Shown here piece after piece: positions 19,058-27,616 of a stretch of DNA of 64,000 nt (positions are counted from its first letter, which is position 1; the number at the start of each line of letters is the position of its first letter). The DNA is from Pseudomonas sp. HS6. Its GTDB lineage: Bacteria > Pseudomonadota > Gammaproteobacteria > Pseudomonadales > Pseudomonadaceae. A model generated the notes under the pieces. The model made no database searches, had not been told where the DNA came from, and was given only the letters and a program-made list of their open reading frames with translations. The stretch covers positions 5,642,001-5,706,000 of the forward strand of contig NZ_CP067412.1 of NCBI RefSeq assembly GCF_023375815.1. Reading direction: 5' to 3'. Position numbers and translations under genes: made by a program.

Positions 19058-19318
19058 ATGCACACCGCAATCATCATCTTCTTCGGCCTGATCCTGCTGG
19101 CGCTGATGTTCTACATCGGCGAGCGCATCGGCTTCAGTCGCCAGACCATGGCCTACGGCTTCGCGGCGTTGTGGCTGGCGTTGACGGTGATCAATGGTGC
19201 GGTCGGCGTGGTGCACGCGGGGCAGCCGTTGGGGTCGGAGATTGCGATTGGCAGCGCCGTGTTCGGGGTGCCGATCGCTGCAATGGTGTTGTTCATGGTG
19301 CTGAGCGCCGAGACCTGA
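19058..19318 (+). CDS. Small three-helix membrane protein, function unknown
   Basis: An 86-residue, almost wholly hydrophobic protein with three predicted helices at about 3-20 (AIIIFFGLILLALMFYIGE), 31-52 and 61-83. There is no signal peptide and no recognisable catalytic motif. The ATG at 19058 is chosen because the first helix starts there; upstream codons lie within the REPIN. It is convergent with betT. The product is unrecognised, but its composition and clean ORF support a real gene. Confidence 0.65.
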   Translation: MHTAIIIFFGLILLALMFYIGERIGFSRQTMAYGFAALWLALTVINGAVGVVHAGQPLGSEIAIGSAVFGVPIAAMVLFMVLSAET

Positions 19319-19342
19319 ATCCGTCCCGGCGCCCTGCGCCGA

Positions 19343-21343
19343 TCAACGCACCAGATGCAGGAACTGCATGTGCCGTTCGTACTGGTCGAGGATGTCGTTG
19401 ATGATCTGCTCTTTCGTGTAACCGACCAGATCGTAGTCCTGACTGCCCTCGCTCAAGTGCACTTCGGCGCGGTAGTAGCGGCGATTGTTGAGCTGCTTGG
19501 AGCCCATTCCGCCACGAGCAAACGAAGGCGTGAAGTAGCCGCGCATCTGCACCTGGTAGATGAACGGGTGCAGCTCGCCGTGACCGATTTCCAGGCTGAC
19601 GCTGTCATGAGCCGGGTCGGGTTGCGTAACGACATTTAGCCCCTTCTCGACGAACACCGCCGTCACTTCTTCAATGGCCGGTTTCACCGTGGAATCCATG
19701 AAACGGTAAACCTCGTCACGCGACGGGAAGTGCACAGCCTGACTCAGGCGCTGTCGCCAGCCACCCTTGCCACGTCGTGAACCGGACACCGGCGCCAGCG
19801 AATGCAGTTGCGCGATCTGCTTCTGCGACTCCAGGTAAAACGCCTTGTGCAGCCCCCACATCATCAGCAACAGAATCAGCGAGAACGGTAGCGAAGTCAG
19901 CACCACCGCTGACTTCAACGCATCGATGCTGCCGGAGAACAGCAGCGCACTGGTGACCAGTGCAGTCATCGCGCCCCAGAACACCCGCAGCCATTTCGGC
20001 CCGTCTTCATCCGGATTGCCGCCCTTGGCCGACAGGGTCGAGAGCACCACGGTGCCGGAATCGGCGGAGGTGACGAAGAACACGAAGCTGATGAACACCG
20101 TCACCGCAATGACGGTTTTGCTCCACGGGTAGGTTTCCAGCAGCAGGTAGAGGGTCATCGACGGGTTGTCGAGGGCGGACATACCCAGTGCCGACATGCC
20201 GTGGTTGAGCACCTGATCGATGGCGCTGTTGCCGAAGATCGACATCCACGCCAGGGTGAAACCGAGCGGGATCAGCAGCACGCCGAAGACGAATTCGCGG
20301 ATGGTCCGGCCACGGGAAATCCGTGCGATGAACAGGCCCACGAACGGCGACCACGCGATCCACCAGGCCCAGTAGAACACTGTCCAGCCACCGAGCCAGT
20401 CGCTCGGTTTGTCGTAGGCGTAAAGGTCGAAACTCTTCATCGGCAACGCGCCGAGGTAGTCGCCAAGGTTCTGAATCAGGGTGTTGAGCAAATGCTGGGT
20501 GGGGCCGGCGAACAACACGAACAGCAGCAGCGCACAGGCCAGCAGCATGTTGATGTCGGACATGACTCGCACGCCCTTATCTACACCGGAAACGGCGACG
20601 ATGATCGCCGCGCCCATCATCAGCGTGATCAGGCCGACCTGAATCCACTGGGTGTGGGCGATGCCGAACAGGTAATCCAGGCCCGAGTTGAGATGCAACA
20701 CGCCGAAGCCCATGTCCGCACCGAGGCCGAACACCGTGGCGATGATGCCGAAGCCATCCACCGCGTAGCCGATGGGGCCGTTGATGCGCTTGCCGATCAG
20801 CGGGTAAAGCGCAGAGCGCAGGGCCAGCGGCAGGTTATGTCGGTAGGCGAAATACGCCAGCGCCATGCCGACGAAGGCGAACACGCCCCAACCGTGCAGG
20901 CCCCAGTGCAGAAACAGAATCTGCATCGCCTGGCGCGCCGCATCCGCCGTACCGGCCTCGCCTTGCGGCGGCTGGAGCATGTGGGTCAGCGGTTCGGACA
21001 CACAGAAGAAAAACAGCGTGATGCTGATCCCGGCGGCGAACAGCATACCGGCCCAGGACAGGTAACTGAATTCGGGTTCGTCGTGGTCGGCACCGAGTTT
21101 GATCTTGCCGTAGCCCGATAACGCGGTGACCACCACGAAGACCAGATACAGGGTCATCGCGAGCATGTAGTACCAGCCGACCGTGTTGGCCGCCCAGTTT
21201 TGCGCCTCAAGAAGCCAGGCACCGGCCTGTTCCGGCATCGCAATGACAACCAGGCCAAACAGCAGAATCACCGACGCGGCGAACCAGAACACCGGCGGAT
21301 TCATGCGCACCAGACCGCTGGCGGGGGTGGACGATGCACTCAT
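19343..21343 (-). CDS. betT: BetT-type choline/betaine (BCCT) transporter
   Basis: A 666-residue betaine-choline-carnitine transporter with 12 predicted membrane helices. The family signature is present as WTVFYWAWWIAWSPFVGLFI, followed by ARISRGRTIREF. The long hydrophilic C-terminal tail (from about residue 510) is characteristic of BetT, where it senses osmotic strength. It imports choline, which is oxidised elsewhere to glycine betaine for osmoprotection or catabolism. A palindrome resembling BetI operators lies 93 bp upstream, so choline-controlled repression is likely. The stop is next to a small hairpin (19327-19341). Confidence 0.92.
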   Translation of the reverse strand: MSASSTPASGLVRMNPPVFWFAASVILLFGLVVIAMPEQAGAWLLEAQNWAANTVGWYYMLAMTLYLVFVVVTALSGYGKIKLGADHDEPEFSYLSWAGMLFAAGISITLFFFCVSEPLTHMLQPPQGEAGTADAARQAMQILFLHWGLHGWGVFAFVGMALAYFAYRHNLPLALRSALYPLIGKRINGPIGYAVDGFGIIATVFGLGADMGFGVLHLNSGLDYLFGIAHTQWIQVGLITLMMGAAIIVAVSGVDKGVRVMSDINMLLACALLLFVLFAGPTQHLLNTLIQNLGDYLGALPMKSFDLYAYDKPSDWLGGWTVFYWAWWIAWSPFVGLFIARISRGRTIREFVFGVLLIPLGFTLAWMSIFGNSAIDQVLNHGMSALGMSALDNPSMTLYLLLETYPWSKTVIAVTVFISFVFFVTSADSGTVVLSTLSAKGGNPDEDGPKWLRVFWGAMTALVTSALLFSGSIDALKSAVVLTSLPFSLILLLMMWGLHKAFYLESQKQIAQLHSLAPVSGSRRGKGGWRQRLSQAVHFPSRDEVYRFMDSTVKPAIEEVTAVFVEKGLNVVTQPDPAHDSVSLEIGHGELHPFIYQVQMRGYFTPSFARGGMGSKQLNNRRYYRAEVHLSEGSQDYDLVGYTKEQIINDILDQYERHMQFLHLVR

Positions 21344-21435
21344 GAACGGTGCACCTCAAGGGGTTGAAAAATGGCTGAAATGATCGGACTCAGCAAAGGC
21401 AAGCCTCCTGTTGTGAGCGGGCAGCGAGCTACCGG

Positions 21436-21463
21436 TTTAACTTGAATGAACGTTCAAGTTAAA
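21436..21463. promoter_or_regulatory. Inverted repeat with TGAACGTTCA core, probable BetI operator
   Basis: TTTAACTTGAA and TTCAAGTTAAA are perfect reverse complements separated by TGAACG, so the centre reads TGAACGTTCA. BetI (TetR family) binds related TTGAACGTTCAA-type sites ahead of bet genes. It lies 93 bp upstream of betT and would couple transporter expression to choline. Confidence 0.7.
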
Positions 21464-21551
21464 CATGGATAGCACACTAAGGACTAATCGCAGGGCTCAG
21501 CGGTCGCTTTCGTACGCTAGCTCAAGGAGGGGTATGACGCTGTGACGAAGG

Positions 21552-21582
21552 CGTTCGTTCCCACCTTGAGCAGGAACGAACG
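21552..21582. terminator. Inverted repeat beyond the serine acetyltransferase gene
   Basis: CGTTCGTTCC and GGAACGAACG arms flank an 11-nt loop, 10 nt beyond the cysE-type gene stop on the minus strand. There is no T-tract, so termination would be weak or Rho-assisted. Confidence 0.5.
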
Positions 21583-21592
21583 GACAGGAAAA

Positions 21593-22519
21593 TTACTTCT
21601 GCGTCCCGTCATCATGCTGCAGATTGGCCTGGGTCAGGTTGCACCCGGCCGGTACGCTGCGGGTCAGCCACACGTTGCCGCCGATAGTCGAACCCTGGCC
21701 GATGGTGATCCGCCCGAGAATGGTCGCGCCGGCGTAAATCACCACGTCGTCCTCGACAATCGGATGCCGCGGATGGCCTTTCTGCAACTGGCCGTCCTCG
21801 TCCGCCGGGAAGCGTTTGGCGCCGAGGGTCACCGCCTGATAAATCCTCACACGCTCACCAATGATCGCGGTCTCGCCGATCACTACACCGGTCCCGTGGT
21901 CGATGAAGAAACTGCGGCCGATCTGCGCGCCCGGGTGAATATCGATACCGGTCGCCGAGTGGGCGATTTCCGAACTGATCCGCGCCAGCAGCGGCAAACC
22001 CGCGCGATACAAATGGTGCGCCAGTCGATGGTGAATCACCGCCAGAATCCCCGGATAGCACAGCAGCACTTCATCGACGCTGCGCGCCGCCGGATCGCCG
22101 TGATACGCCGCCAGCACATCGGTGTCGAGCAGGCTACGCAGGCCTGGTAGCGCCAGAGCAAAATCCTGAATGATCCTGATCGCCTGCGCTTCGACTTCAG
22201 TGTCGGCCCGGGCGCTGTGGCGCGCGACGTAACGCAGTTCGAGTCGCGCCTGTGCCAGCAACGCATTCAACGCAACGTCGAGGGTGTGGCCGACGTAAAA
22301 ATCCTCGCTCTCCTCACGCAGATCCACCGGCCCCAGACGCATCGGGAACAACGCACCGCACAAGGCTTCGAGAATCTGCGCCATCGCATCACGGGACGGC
22401 AGCTCGCGCCCGCCCTGCTCGCCGGTGGCGCGGCCATTTTGCGTACGCCACTGATCCCGCGCGGTACGCAGCTGGCTGACGATGGTCTGCAATTGCCAAT
22501 GGCTGGAACGCTCGCTCAC
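21593..22519 (-). CDS. cysE: Serine O-acetyltransferase, EpsC/SrpH type
   Basis: A 308-residue serine acetyltransferase that forms O-acetylserine from serine and acetyl-CoA, the carbon skeleton for cysteine. It has an N-terminal helical region and a C-terminal left-handed beta-helix with hexapeptide repeats. Motifs include [40 protein letters not shown] and the terminal IGGNVWLT. It resembles the longer EpsC branch rather than short E. coli-like CysE. The start is a GTG with GGAG about 9 nt upstream. It is divergent from the D-cysteine desulfhydrase gene and fits the sulfur theme. Another cysE may exist elsewhere, so housekeeping versus specialised use is open. Confidence 0.9.
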   Translation of the reverse strand: MSERSSHWQLQTIVSQLRTARDQWRTQNGRATGEQGGRELPSRDAMAQILEALCGALFPMRLGPVDLREESEDFYVGHTLDVALNALLAQARLELRYVARHSARADTEVEAQAIRIIQDFALALPGLRSLLDTDVLAAYHGDPAARSVDEVLLCYPGILAVIHHRLAHHLYRAGLPLLARISSEIAHSATGIDIHPGAQIGRSFFIDHGTGVVIGETAIIGERVRIYQAVTLGAKRFPADEDGQLQKGHPRHPIVEDDVVIYAGATILGRITIGQGSTIGGNVWLTRSVPAGCNLTQANLQHDDGTQK

Positions 22520-22650
22520 GGTAAAGACTCCTCACGGGCGGCCGGACTGTCTGGCCGCGTCAACGGCCATTACTTTACGGCAACGCCCCGGATGCGAATT
22601 AAGAACCGATAGTGCTGGCCTAAGCACATTTGGCTATAAGCGATTGACGG

Positions 22651-22679
22651 TTGCCCCGGTAAATCGGCGTGCCTATAGT
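22651..22679 (+). promoter_or_regulatory. Probable promoter of the D-cysteine desulfhydrase gene
   Basis: TTGCCC (22651-22656) and TATAGT (22674-22679) are separated by 17 nt, 30 nt upstream of the ATG. The gap between the divergent serine acetyltransferase and desulfhydrase genes probably holds both promoters. Confidence 0.5.
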
Positions 22680-22709
22680 CCTGACATCTCCTTGCATCAG
22701 TACGGACCC

Positions 22710-23702
22710 ATGATCAAACAACAGCTGGACCGCTTTAACCGCCTCGACCTGCTCGGCCAACCGACCCCACTGGAAAAGCTCGAGCGCCTGTCCACCTGGC
22801 TCGGCCGCGACCTCTACATCAAGCGCGATGACCTGACGCCGCTGGCCATGGGCGGCAACAAGCTGCGCAAGCTCGAATACCTCGCCGCGGATGCCCTCGC
22901 CCAAGGCGCGGACACGCTGATCACCGCCGGTGCACTGCAATCGAACCACGTTCGCCAGACCGCCGCGCTGGCCGCCAAACTGGGTCTGGGCTGCGTAGCC
23001 TTGCTGGAAAACCCACTGGGTACCGACGACAGCAACTACACCGGCAACGGCAACCGCCTGCTGCTGGATCTGTTCGACACCAAGGTCGAACTGGTCGACA
23101 ACCTCGACAACGCCGACGAACAACTGGCCGCCCTCGCCGTGCGCCTGCGCAGCAACGGCAAGAAGCCTTATCTGGTGCCGATCGGTGGTTCCAACGCCCT
23201 CGGCGCGCTGGGTTACGTGCGCGCCGGCCTGGAGCTGGCAGAACAGATCAAGGACACCGGCCTGCAATTTTCCGCTGTAGTTCTGGCCTCGGGCAGCGCC
23301 GGCACGCACAGCGGCCTGGCACTGGCCTTGAGCGAAGCGCTGCCGCAACTGCCGGTGATCGGCGTGACCGTCTCGCGCAGCGAAGAAGATCAGCGCCCGA
23401 AGGTGCAAGGTCTGGCCGAGCGTACTGCCGATCTGCTGGGCGTGGCGCTGCCGGAGAGTTTCAAGGTCGAGCTGTGGGACGAGTACTTCGGCCCGCGCTA
23501 TGGCGAGCCAAATGCCGGGACACTGTCAGCGGTGAAACTGCTGGCGAGCCAGGAGGCCGTGCTGCTGGATCCGGTCTACACCGGCAAGGCCATGGCCGGG
23601 TTACTCGACGGCATCGGTCGCGGGCGTTTCGACGACGGCCCGATTATCTTCCTGCACACCGGCGGGGCCCCGGCGCTGTTTGCCTACAAGGATTTTCTGT
23701 AG
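22710..23702 (+). CDS. dcyD: D-cysteine desulfhydrase (PLP enzyme)
   Basis: A 330-residue fold-type II pyridoxal-phosphate enzyme of the ACC deaminase/D-cysteine desulfhydrase family. It releases pyruvate, ammonia and sulfide from D-cysteine. The PLP lysine is K51 in [13 protein letters not shown], at the position used in enteric Dcy[18 protein letters not shown] and the phosphate-binding [13 protein letters not shown] are also present. The downstream cystine-type ABC genes are the usual partners of dcyD in enterobacteria (fliY-dcyD-yecSC). The two units here are separated by a hairpin and a second promoter. Confidence 0.92.
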   Translation: MIKQQLDRFNRLDLLGQPTPLEKLERLSTWLGRDLYIKRDDLTPLAMGGNKLRKLEYLAADALAQGADTLITAGALQSNHVRQTAALAAKLGLGCVALLENPLGTDDSNYTGNGNRLLLDLFDTKVELVDNLDNADEQLAALAVRLRSNGKKPYLVPIGGSNALGALGYVRAGLELAEQIKDTGLQFSAVVLASGSAGTHSGLALALSEALPQLPVIGVTVSRSEEDQRPKVQGLAERTADLLGVALPESFKVELWDEYFGPRYGEPNAGTLSAVKLLASQEAVLLDPVYTGKAMAGLLDGIGRGRFDDGPIIFLHTGGAPALFAYKDFL

Positions 23703-23705
23703 GCC

Positions 23706-23740
23706 TGAGCGCGTTCCCGCGCCCTGCGTGGGAACGCTCA
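23706..23740. repeat. Hairpin repeat TGAGCG..GTTCCC / GGGAACGCTCA
   Basis: TGAGCGCGTTCCC pairs with GGGAACGCTCA around a GCGCCCTGCGT loop. Similar short palindromes are dispersed in fluorescens-group genomes. It starts 3 nt after the dcyD stop and may end or stabilise that transcript. Confidence 0.6.
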
Positions 23741-23794
23741 GCGTCGGCTCGAATGCATATTCACTAAATGCATAACAAATAGAAAATTCATTAT

Positions 23795-23823
23795 TTTCCA
23801 TTCTAAAAAAACCGTCTTATAGT
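23795..23823 (+). promoter_or_regulatory. Probable promoter of the cystine importer operon
   Basis: TTTCCA (23795-23800), 17 nt of AT-rich spacer, and TATAGT (23818-23823), 125 nt upstream of the binding-protein ATG. The AT-rich sequence before the -35 (about 23756-23795) is where a CysB-type activator would be expected. Confidence 0.5.
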
Positions 23824-23948
23824 CTCGCCACAGGCGAATTTCGCGAGAGACGCATAAGCTGCTTTAAGGCAGGATAGCGCTGTCGTTCAACTCCCGGATT
23901 CGCCAACTTTCCTTAAGCGTCTTCCATAAGAAAACACAGGGGCTTGTC

Positions 23949-24749
23949 ATGATTCTTTCCGCACTACGTCGAAATCTGCTGGTAGGTTCGCTGGGCCTGG
24001 CACTGAGCGCCGGTCTGATCAGCAGCGCCGTTGCCGGTGAGCAACTGCAACAGATCAAGGACAAAGGCGTTATCAACGTCGGCCTGGAAGGCACTTATCC
24101 GCCGTTCAGCTTCGTCGACGCCGACGGCAAACTGTCGGGCTTCGAAGTCGAACTGTCGGAAGCCCTGGCCAAGAAGCTGGGCGTGAAGGCCAAGATTCAG
24201 CCAACCAAGTGGGACGGCATCCTCGCCGCTCTGGAATCCAAGCGTCTGGACGTCGTGGTCAACCAAGTGACCATCTCCGACGAGCGCAAGAAGAAGTATG
24301 ACTTCTCCGAACCGTACACCATCTCCGGTATTCAGGCACTCGTGCTGAAGGACAAGGAAGCTGCGCTGAACATCAAGTCCGCCGCTGACCTGTCCGGCAA
24401 GAAAGTCGGTGTGGGCCTGGGCACCAACTACGAGCAATGGGTTCGCGCCAACGTGCCGGGTGCCGACGTGCGCACCTACGACGATGATCCGACCAAGTTC
24501 GCCGACCTGAACAACGGCCGTACCGATGCCATCCTGATCGACCGTCTGGCCGCACTTGAATACGCCAAGAAAGCCCCGAAAACCGTAGCGGCCGGTCAGG
24601 CGTTCTCCCGTCAGGAATCCGGTATCGCCCTGCGCAAAGGCGAGCCTGAACTGCTGGCAGCCGTGAACAAGGCCCTCGACGAGCTGCGTGCCGACGGGAC
24701 CCTGGCCAAGATCTCGGAAAAGTACTTCCAAGCTGACGTCACTAAATAA
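23949..24749 (+). CDS. tcyJ: Cystine-type ABC transporter binding protein (FliY/TcyJ-like)
   Basis: A 266-residue periplasmic solute-binding protein of family 3 (amino acids). The signal peptide is about residues 1-29, cleaved after AVA. The mature part has INVGLEGTYPPFSFVDADGK, WDGILAALESKRLDVVVNQV and KKVGVGLGTNYEQWV, as in cystine receptors. Its stop overlaps the permease start (TAATG), and the ATPase follows, giving a complete importer. Cystine or related sulfur amino acids are the likely substrate, given the adjacent dcyD. Confidence 0.9.
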   Translation: MILSALRRNLLVGSLGLALSAGLISSAVAGEQLQQIKDKGVINVGLEGTYPPFSFVDADGKLSGFEVELSEALAKKLGVKAKIQPTKWDGILAALESKRLDVVVNQVTISDERKKKYDFSEPYTISGIQALVLKDKEAALNIKSAADLSGKKVGVGLGTNYEQWVRANVPGADVRTYDDDPTKFADLNNGRTDAILIDRLAALEYAKKAPKTVAAGQAFSRQESGIALRKGEPELLAAVNKALDELRADGTLAKISEKYFQADVTK

Positions 24750-25414
24750 TGGAAGCAGCTTTCCAACTCGCACTGGACTCCGCGCCCTTTCTGCTCAAGG
24801 GCGCGTACTACACGGTAGTCCTCAGCCTCGGCGGCATGTTCTTCGGTCTGCTGCTGGGCTTTGGCCTGGCGCTGATGCGCCTGTCGCGTTTCAAATCGGT
24901 CAGCTGGCTGGCCCGCATCTACGTGTCGTTCTTTCGCGGCACGCCGTTGCTGGTCCAGCTGTTCGTGATCTATTACGGCTTGCCGCAAATGGGCCTGGAA
25001 CTCGACCCGCTGCCGGCGGCCCTGATCGGCTTCTCGCTGAACATGGCCGCTTACGCCTGTGAAATCCTGCGATCCGCAATCGGTTCGATCGAGCGCGGTC
25101 AGTGGGAAGCGGCTGCGAGCATCGGCATGACCCGTGCGCAGACCCTGCGCCGGGCCATCCTGCCGCAAGCGATGCGCACGGCCTTGCCGCCGCTGGGCAA
25201 CAGCTTCATTTCACTGGTCAAGGACACCGCACTGGCCGCCACCATTCAGGTGCCGGAGCTGTTCCGTCAGGCACAGCTGATTACCGCCCGGACTTTCGAA
25301 GTCTTCACCATGTATCTTGCCGCCGCGCTGATCTACTGGATTCTGGCCACGGTGCTGTCGCACTTCCAGAACAAGTTGGAAGAGCGGGTCAATCGGCACG
25401 ACCAGGAGTCCTGA
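24749..25414 (+). CDS. tcyL: Cystine-type ABC transporter permease
   Basis: A 221-residue inner-membrane permease of the HisMQ/polar amino-acid family with about five helices. The EAA loop reads EAAASIGMTRAQTLRRAILP. It overlaps the binding-protein stop by 1 nt and is followed 4 nt later by the ATPase. It is the single permease of this importer, presumably a homodimer. Confidence 0.9.
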   Translation: MEAAFQLALDSAPFLLKGAYYTVVLSLGGMFFGLLLGFGLALMRLSRFKSVSWLARIYVSFFRGTPLLVQLFVIYYGLPQMGLELDPLPAALIGFSLNMAAYACEILRSAIGSIERGQWEAAASIGMTRAQTLRRAILPQAMRTALPPLGNSFISLVKDTALAATIQVPELFRQAQLITARTFEVFTMYLAAALIYWILATVLSHFQNKLEERVNRHDQES

Positions 25415-25418
25415 CCCC

Positions 25419-26168
25419 ATGATTGTCGTGGAAAAACTGACAAAGCAGTTCAAGGGTCAAGTCGTGCTCAACGGCATCGATCTTGAAGTGAAAGAAGGCG
25501 AGGTCGTGGCAATCATCGGCCCCAGCGGTTCGGGAAAAACGACGTTCCTGCGCTGCCTGAACTTCCTCGAACAACCTACCAGCGGCCGGATCAAGGTCGG
25601 CGATATCGAGATCGATACCAGCCGCCCGCTGAACCAGCAGCAAAGCCTGGTGCGCAACCTGCGCCAGCACGTGGGCTTCGTGTTCCAGAACTTCAACCTG
25701 TTCCCCCACCGCACCGCCCTGGAAAACGTCATCGAAGGCCCGATCGTGGTCAAGAAGATGCCCCGTGACGCTGCCATTGCCCTGGGCAAGAAACTGATGG
25801 CCAAGGTAGGCCTGGCGGGCAAGGAAGACGCCTATCCACGGCGCCTGTCCGGTGGCCAGCAACAGCGCGTGGCGATTGCCCGGGCGCTGGCGATGGAGCC
25901 GGAAGTCATCCTGTTCGACGAGCCTACATCGGCCCTCGACCCGGAACTGGTCGGCGAAGTACTGGCGACCATTCGCGGCCTGGCCGAAGAAAAACGCACC
26001 ATGGTTATCGTCACCCACGAAATGGCGTTCGCCCGTGACGTGGCCAACCGCGTGGTGTTTTTCGACAAGGGTGTGATCGTCGAGCAAGGTGAAGCAAAGG
26101 CGCTGTTTGCCAATCCGAAAGAAGAACGCACACGACAGTTTCTCAGCAAGTTCCGCAACAACGGCTGA
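25419..26168 (+). CDS. tcyN: Cystine-type ABC transporter ATPase
   Basis: A 249-residue ABC ATPase of the polar amino-acid uptake class. Walker A is GPSGSGKTT at 34-42, the signature is LSGGQQQRVAIARAL, Walker B is VILFDEPTSALD, and the H-loop is VTHEMAFARDV. It completes the dcyD-linked cystine importer. No obvious terminator follows; the next 470 bp are AT-rich and hold no gene. Confidence 0.92.
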   Translation: MIVVEKLTKQFKGQVVLNGIDLEVKEGEVVAIIGPSGSGKTTFLRCLNFLEQPTSGRIKVGDIEIDTSRPLNQQQSLVRNLRQHVGFVFQNFNLFPHRTALENVIEGPIVVKKMPRDAAIALGKKLMAKVGLAGKEDAYPRRLSGGQQQRVAIARALAMEPEVILFDEPTSALDPELVGEVLATIRGLAEEKRTMVIVTHEMAFARDVANRVVFFDKGVIVEQGEAKALFANPKEERTRQFLSKFRNNG

Positions 26169-26641
26169 CAACTTCGCAAGTGCTATCACTCACTTCCACG
26201 GATGGAAGTAGTGTTTCCTCGAAATAAAAATCGTCCTTTAAATACAAACAATCAACTTCTTAAAAATGCAGTACATATATATGTTCTGCAACACGTTCCC
26301 TGCGCGTAAAATTCGCCGCATCTTGATTTCCCGCTTCGGCAGAACACACAGCGAAACACGCTGAAAACCGCAGCAATCTGTGGCCTGCTTCCTTATAAGG
26401 CCTAGGCCAAAAGCCGCGACAATGTAGGATTTTTCTGATTAATCCGTAATTCACGGATTAACTAATCCACTTGCTTGACAGCTCTTCCGGCGAACTCTTA
26501 TCTAGTCGCCAACCGGCACACGCTAGTTCAACAAGACACGTTCAAACTTGTACGGAACTCCGAAGTTTTATTGCCGGGTAATTCACGCCATTCGTTCTTT
26601 CGAAAACGGACTTCGCTGCAAGGCTTCAAGGAGAGAAACCG
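26169..26641. other. 473-bp AT-rich intergenic region with a palindrome and a possible promoter
   Basis: No ORF is convincing here. The region contains TTAATCCGT and ACGGATTAA as perfect inverted arms with a 5-nt spacer at 26439-26461. TTGACA (26475-26480) is followed at 18 nt by TATCTA (26499-26504). Both lie about 140-200 nt ahead of the unknown two-repeat protein gene and probably control it. The stretch is markedly richer in A+T than its neighbours. Confidence 0.5.
26439..26461. promoter_or_regulatory. Palindrome TTAATCCGT-N5-ACGGATTAA
   Basis: A perfect 9-bp inverted repeat placed 14 bp upstream of a consensus TTGACA -35 box. The position suits a regulator binding site for the downstream gene. 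The cognate regulator is not in this window. Confidence 0.5.
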
Positions 26642-27406
26642 ATGACCTGCATTTCAAACACCCTGCTGCTGGCACCACCGACCCTGGAAAAATCCCACGG
26701 GGCCGGTATCAACCTCATGGCGGCCGTCAACCTCTCGGTCGACATCGCGCCCTGGCACGACATGGACGGCGGCGACCTGATCGAGTTGTTCTGGGATGGC
26801 TGCTACGTCGCTTCCCGCGTACTGGATGCCGGGGATGTCGGAAACACGATCAGCTTGCGAGTGCCGGAAAGCTTCATCATCAGCGGTTCGCCGCGTGTGC
26901 ACTACCGGGTCATGCAGGTCGGAAGAAAACCAGCGCTGTCGGCCAGCGCGCGGTTCCAGGTCAAGCTCGACTGCCCGGGTGGGCAATTCGCGACAAGCTG
27001 CGCAGAGGAAAACCAGTACCTGCTGCCGGTCAGCCTTCCCGAAATCATTCGCCGACGCGGGGTCAACCCGAACCAGATCAAGCGCGGCGTCCCGCTGACC
27101 ATCGAGCCGTACCTGAACATGGCCGAAGGTGACGAAATCACCCTGCGCTGGGGCGACGCGCGCATGGATCTGCCACGTATTACCCAATCCGGTGTCGGTC
27201 ACGGCATTCAGGTCTGGGTGCCCCCGGCAATCATTGTCGAAGCCGGCGAAGACCTGCGGCTGGATGTGACCTATTGCATCATCGACCGGGTCGGCAACAA
27301 CTCGCGCTGGGCGCCGCCACAGGCGCTGAAAATCGGTTGTGTGAATCCTTATCTGAAAGTGCCGCTGAAGCAGATTCCAATAGCCGCGGAGCGCAAAGCC
27401 GAGTGA
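26642..27406 (+). CDS. Unrecognised protein built of two related beta-rich repeats
   Basis: A 254-residue protein with no signal peptide or membrane segment. Two halves align by eye. The first (about 22-107) has APWHDMDGGDLIELFWDG ... DVGNTISLRVPESFIISG ... VHYRVMQVGRKPALSASARF. The second (about 140-235) has EPYLNMAEGDEITLRWGD ... GVGHGIQVWVPPAIIVEAG ... LDVTYCIIDRVGNNSRWAPP. Each therefore carries a 'GD.I.L.W.....G..I...VP...I...G...V.Y...D/Q' pattern, suggesting duplicated immunoglobulin-like or jelly-roll beta domains. Similar small repeat proteins occur in Pseudomonas without known function. The ATG has GGAGAG upstream. It lies between two sulfur operons but shows no sulfur-linked motif. 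Confidence 0.75.
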   Translation: MTCISNTLLLAPPTLEKSHGAGINLMAAVNLSVDIAPWHDMDGGDLIELFWDGCYVASRVLDAGDVGNTISLRVPESFIISGSPRVHYRVMQVGRKPALSASARFQVKLDCPGGQFATSCAEENQYLLPVSLPEIIRRRGVNPNQIKRGVPLTIEPYLNMAEGDEITLRWGDARMDLPRITQSGVGHGIQVWVPPAIIVEAGEDLRLDVTYCIIDRVGNNSRWAPPQALKIGCVNPYLKVPLKQIPIAAERKAE

Positions 27407-27469
27407 GCTTTTGATCTTCTATGCATATTCCTAAAAGTTAGTTTATTTAATATTTATACACGCTTAGGG

Positions 27470-27475
27470 TATATG
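27470..27475 (+). promoter_or_regulatory. Possible -10 box ahead of the sfn leader
   Basis: TATATG preceded by AT-rich DNA (27420-27460) and a poor -35 (TTAATA, 27447-27452). A poor -35 with AT-rich upstream DNA is usual for LysR-activated sulfur-starvation promoters. A transcript from here would include the hairpin at 27503-27525. Confidence 0.4.
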
Positions 27476-27502
27476 AACCGGACCACCGGACATTCTTTCG
27501 TT

Positions 27503-27525
27503 CGCCGCACTTTCGCGGCGTTTTT
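27503..27525 (+). terminator. Hairpin with T-tract upstream of the leader ORF
   Basis: CGCCGC and GCGGCG arms, an ACTTTC loop and TTTTT directly after: a textbook intrinsic terminator shape. It lies 97 nt beyond the unknown gene and only 22 nt before the leader ORF. It either ends the upstream transcript or acts as an attenuator for the sfn operon. Confidence 0.6.
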
Positions 27526-27547
27526 CATGAGATGTGAGGTAGGTAAC

Positions 27548-27616
27548 ATGGTCCGGAACACAATCACCCCAGTGCAAATCGCCAGGGCATTGCGTGCAGC
27601 CAAGGAGCGGCACTGA
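27548..27616 (+). CDS. 22-residue leader ORF coupled to the first sfnB gene
   Basis: ATG GTC CGG ... CAC TGA encodes MVRNTITPVQIARALRAAKE plus Arg-His. The stop TGA overlaps the ATG of the following oxidoreductase gene (TGATG). The AAGGAG that serves the oxidoreductase lies inside this ORF, so ribosomes translating the leader would cover it. A GAGGT-type binding site precedes the ATG. No cysteine or methionine run is present, so classical amino-acid attenuation is not obvious. Whether the peptide is made is unproven. Confidence 0.55.
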   Translation: MVRNTITPVQIARALRAAKERH

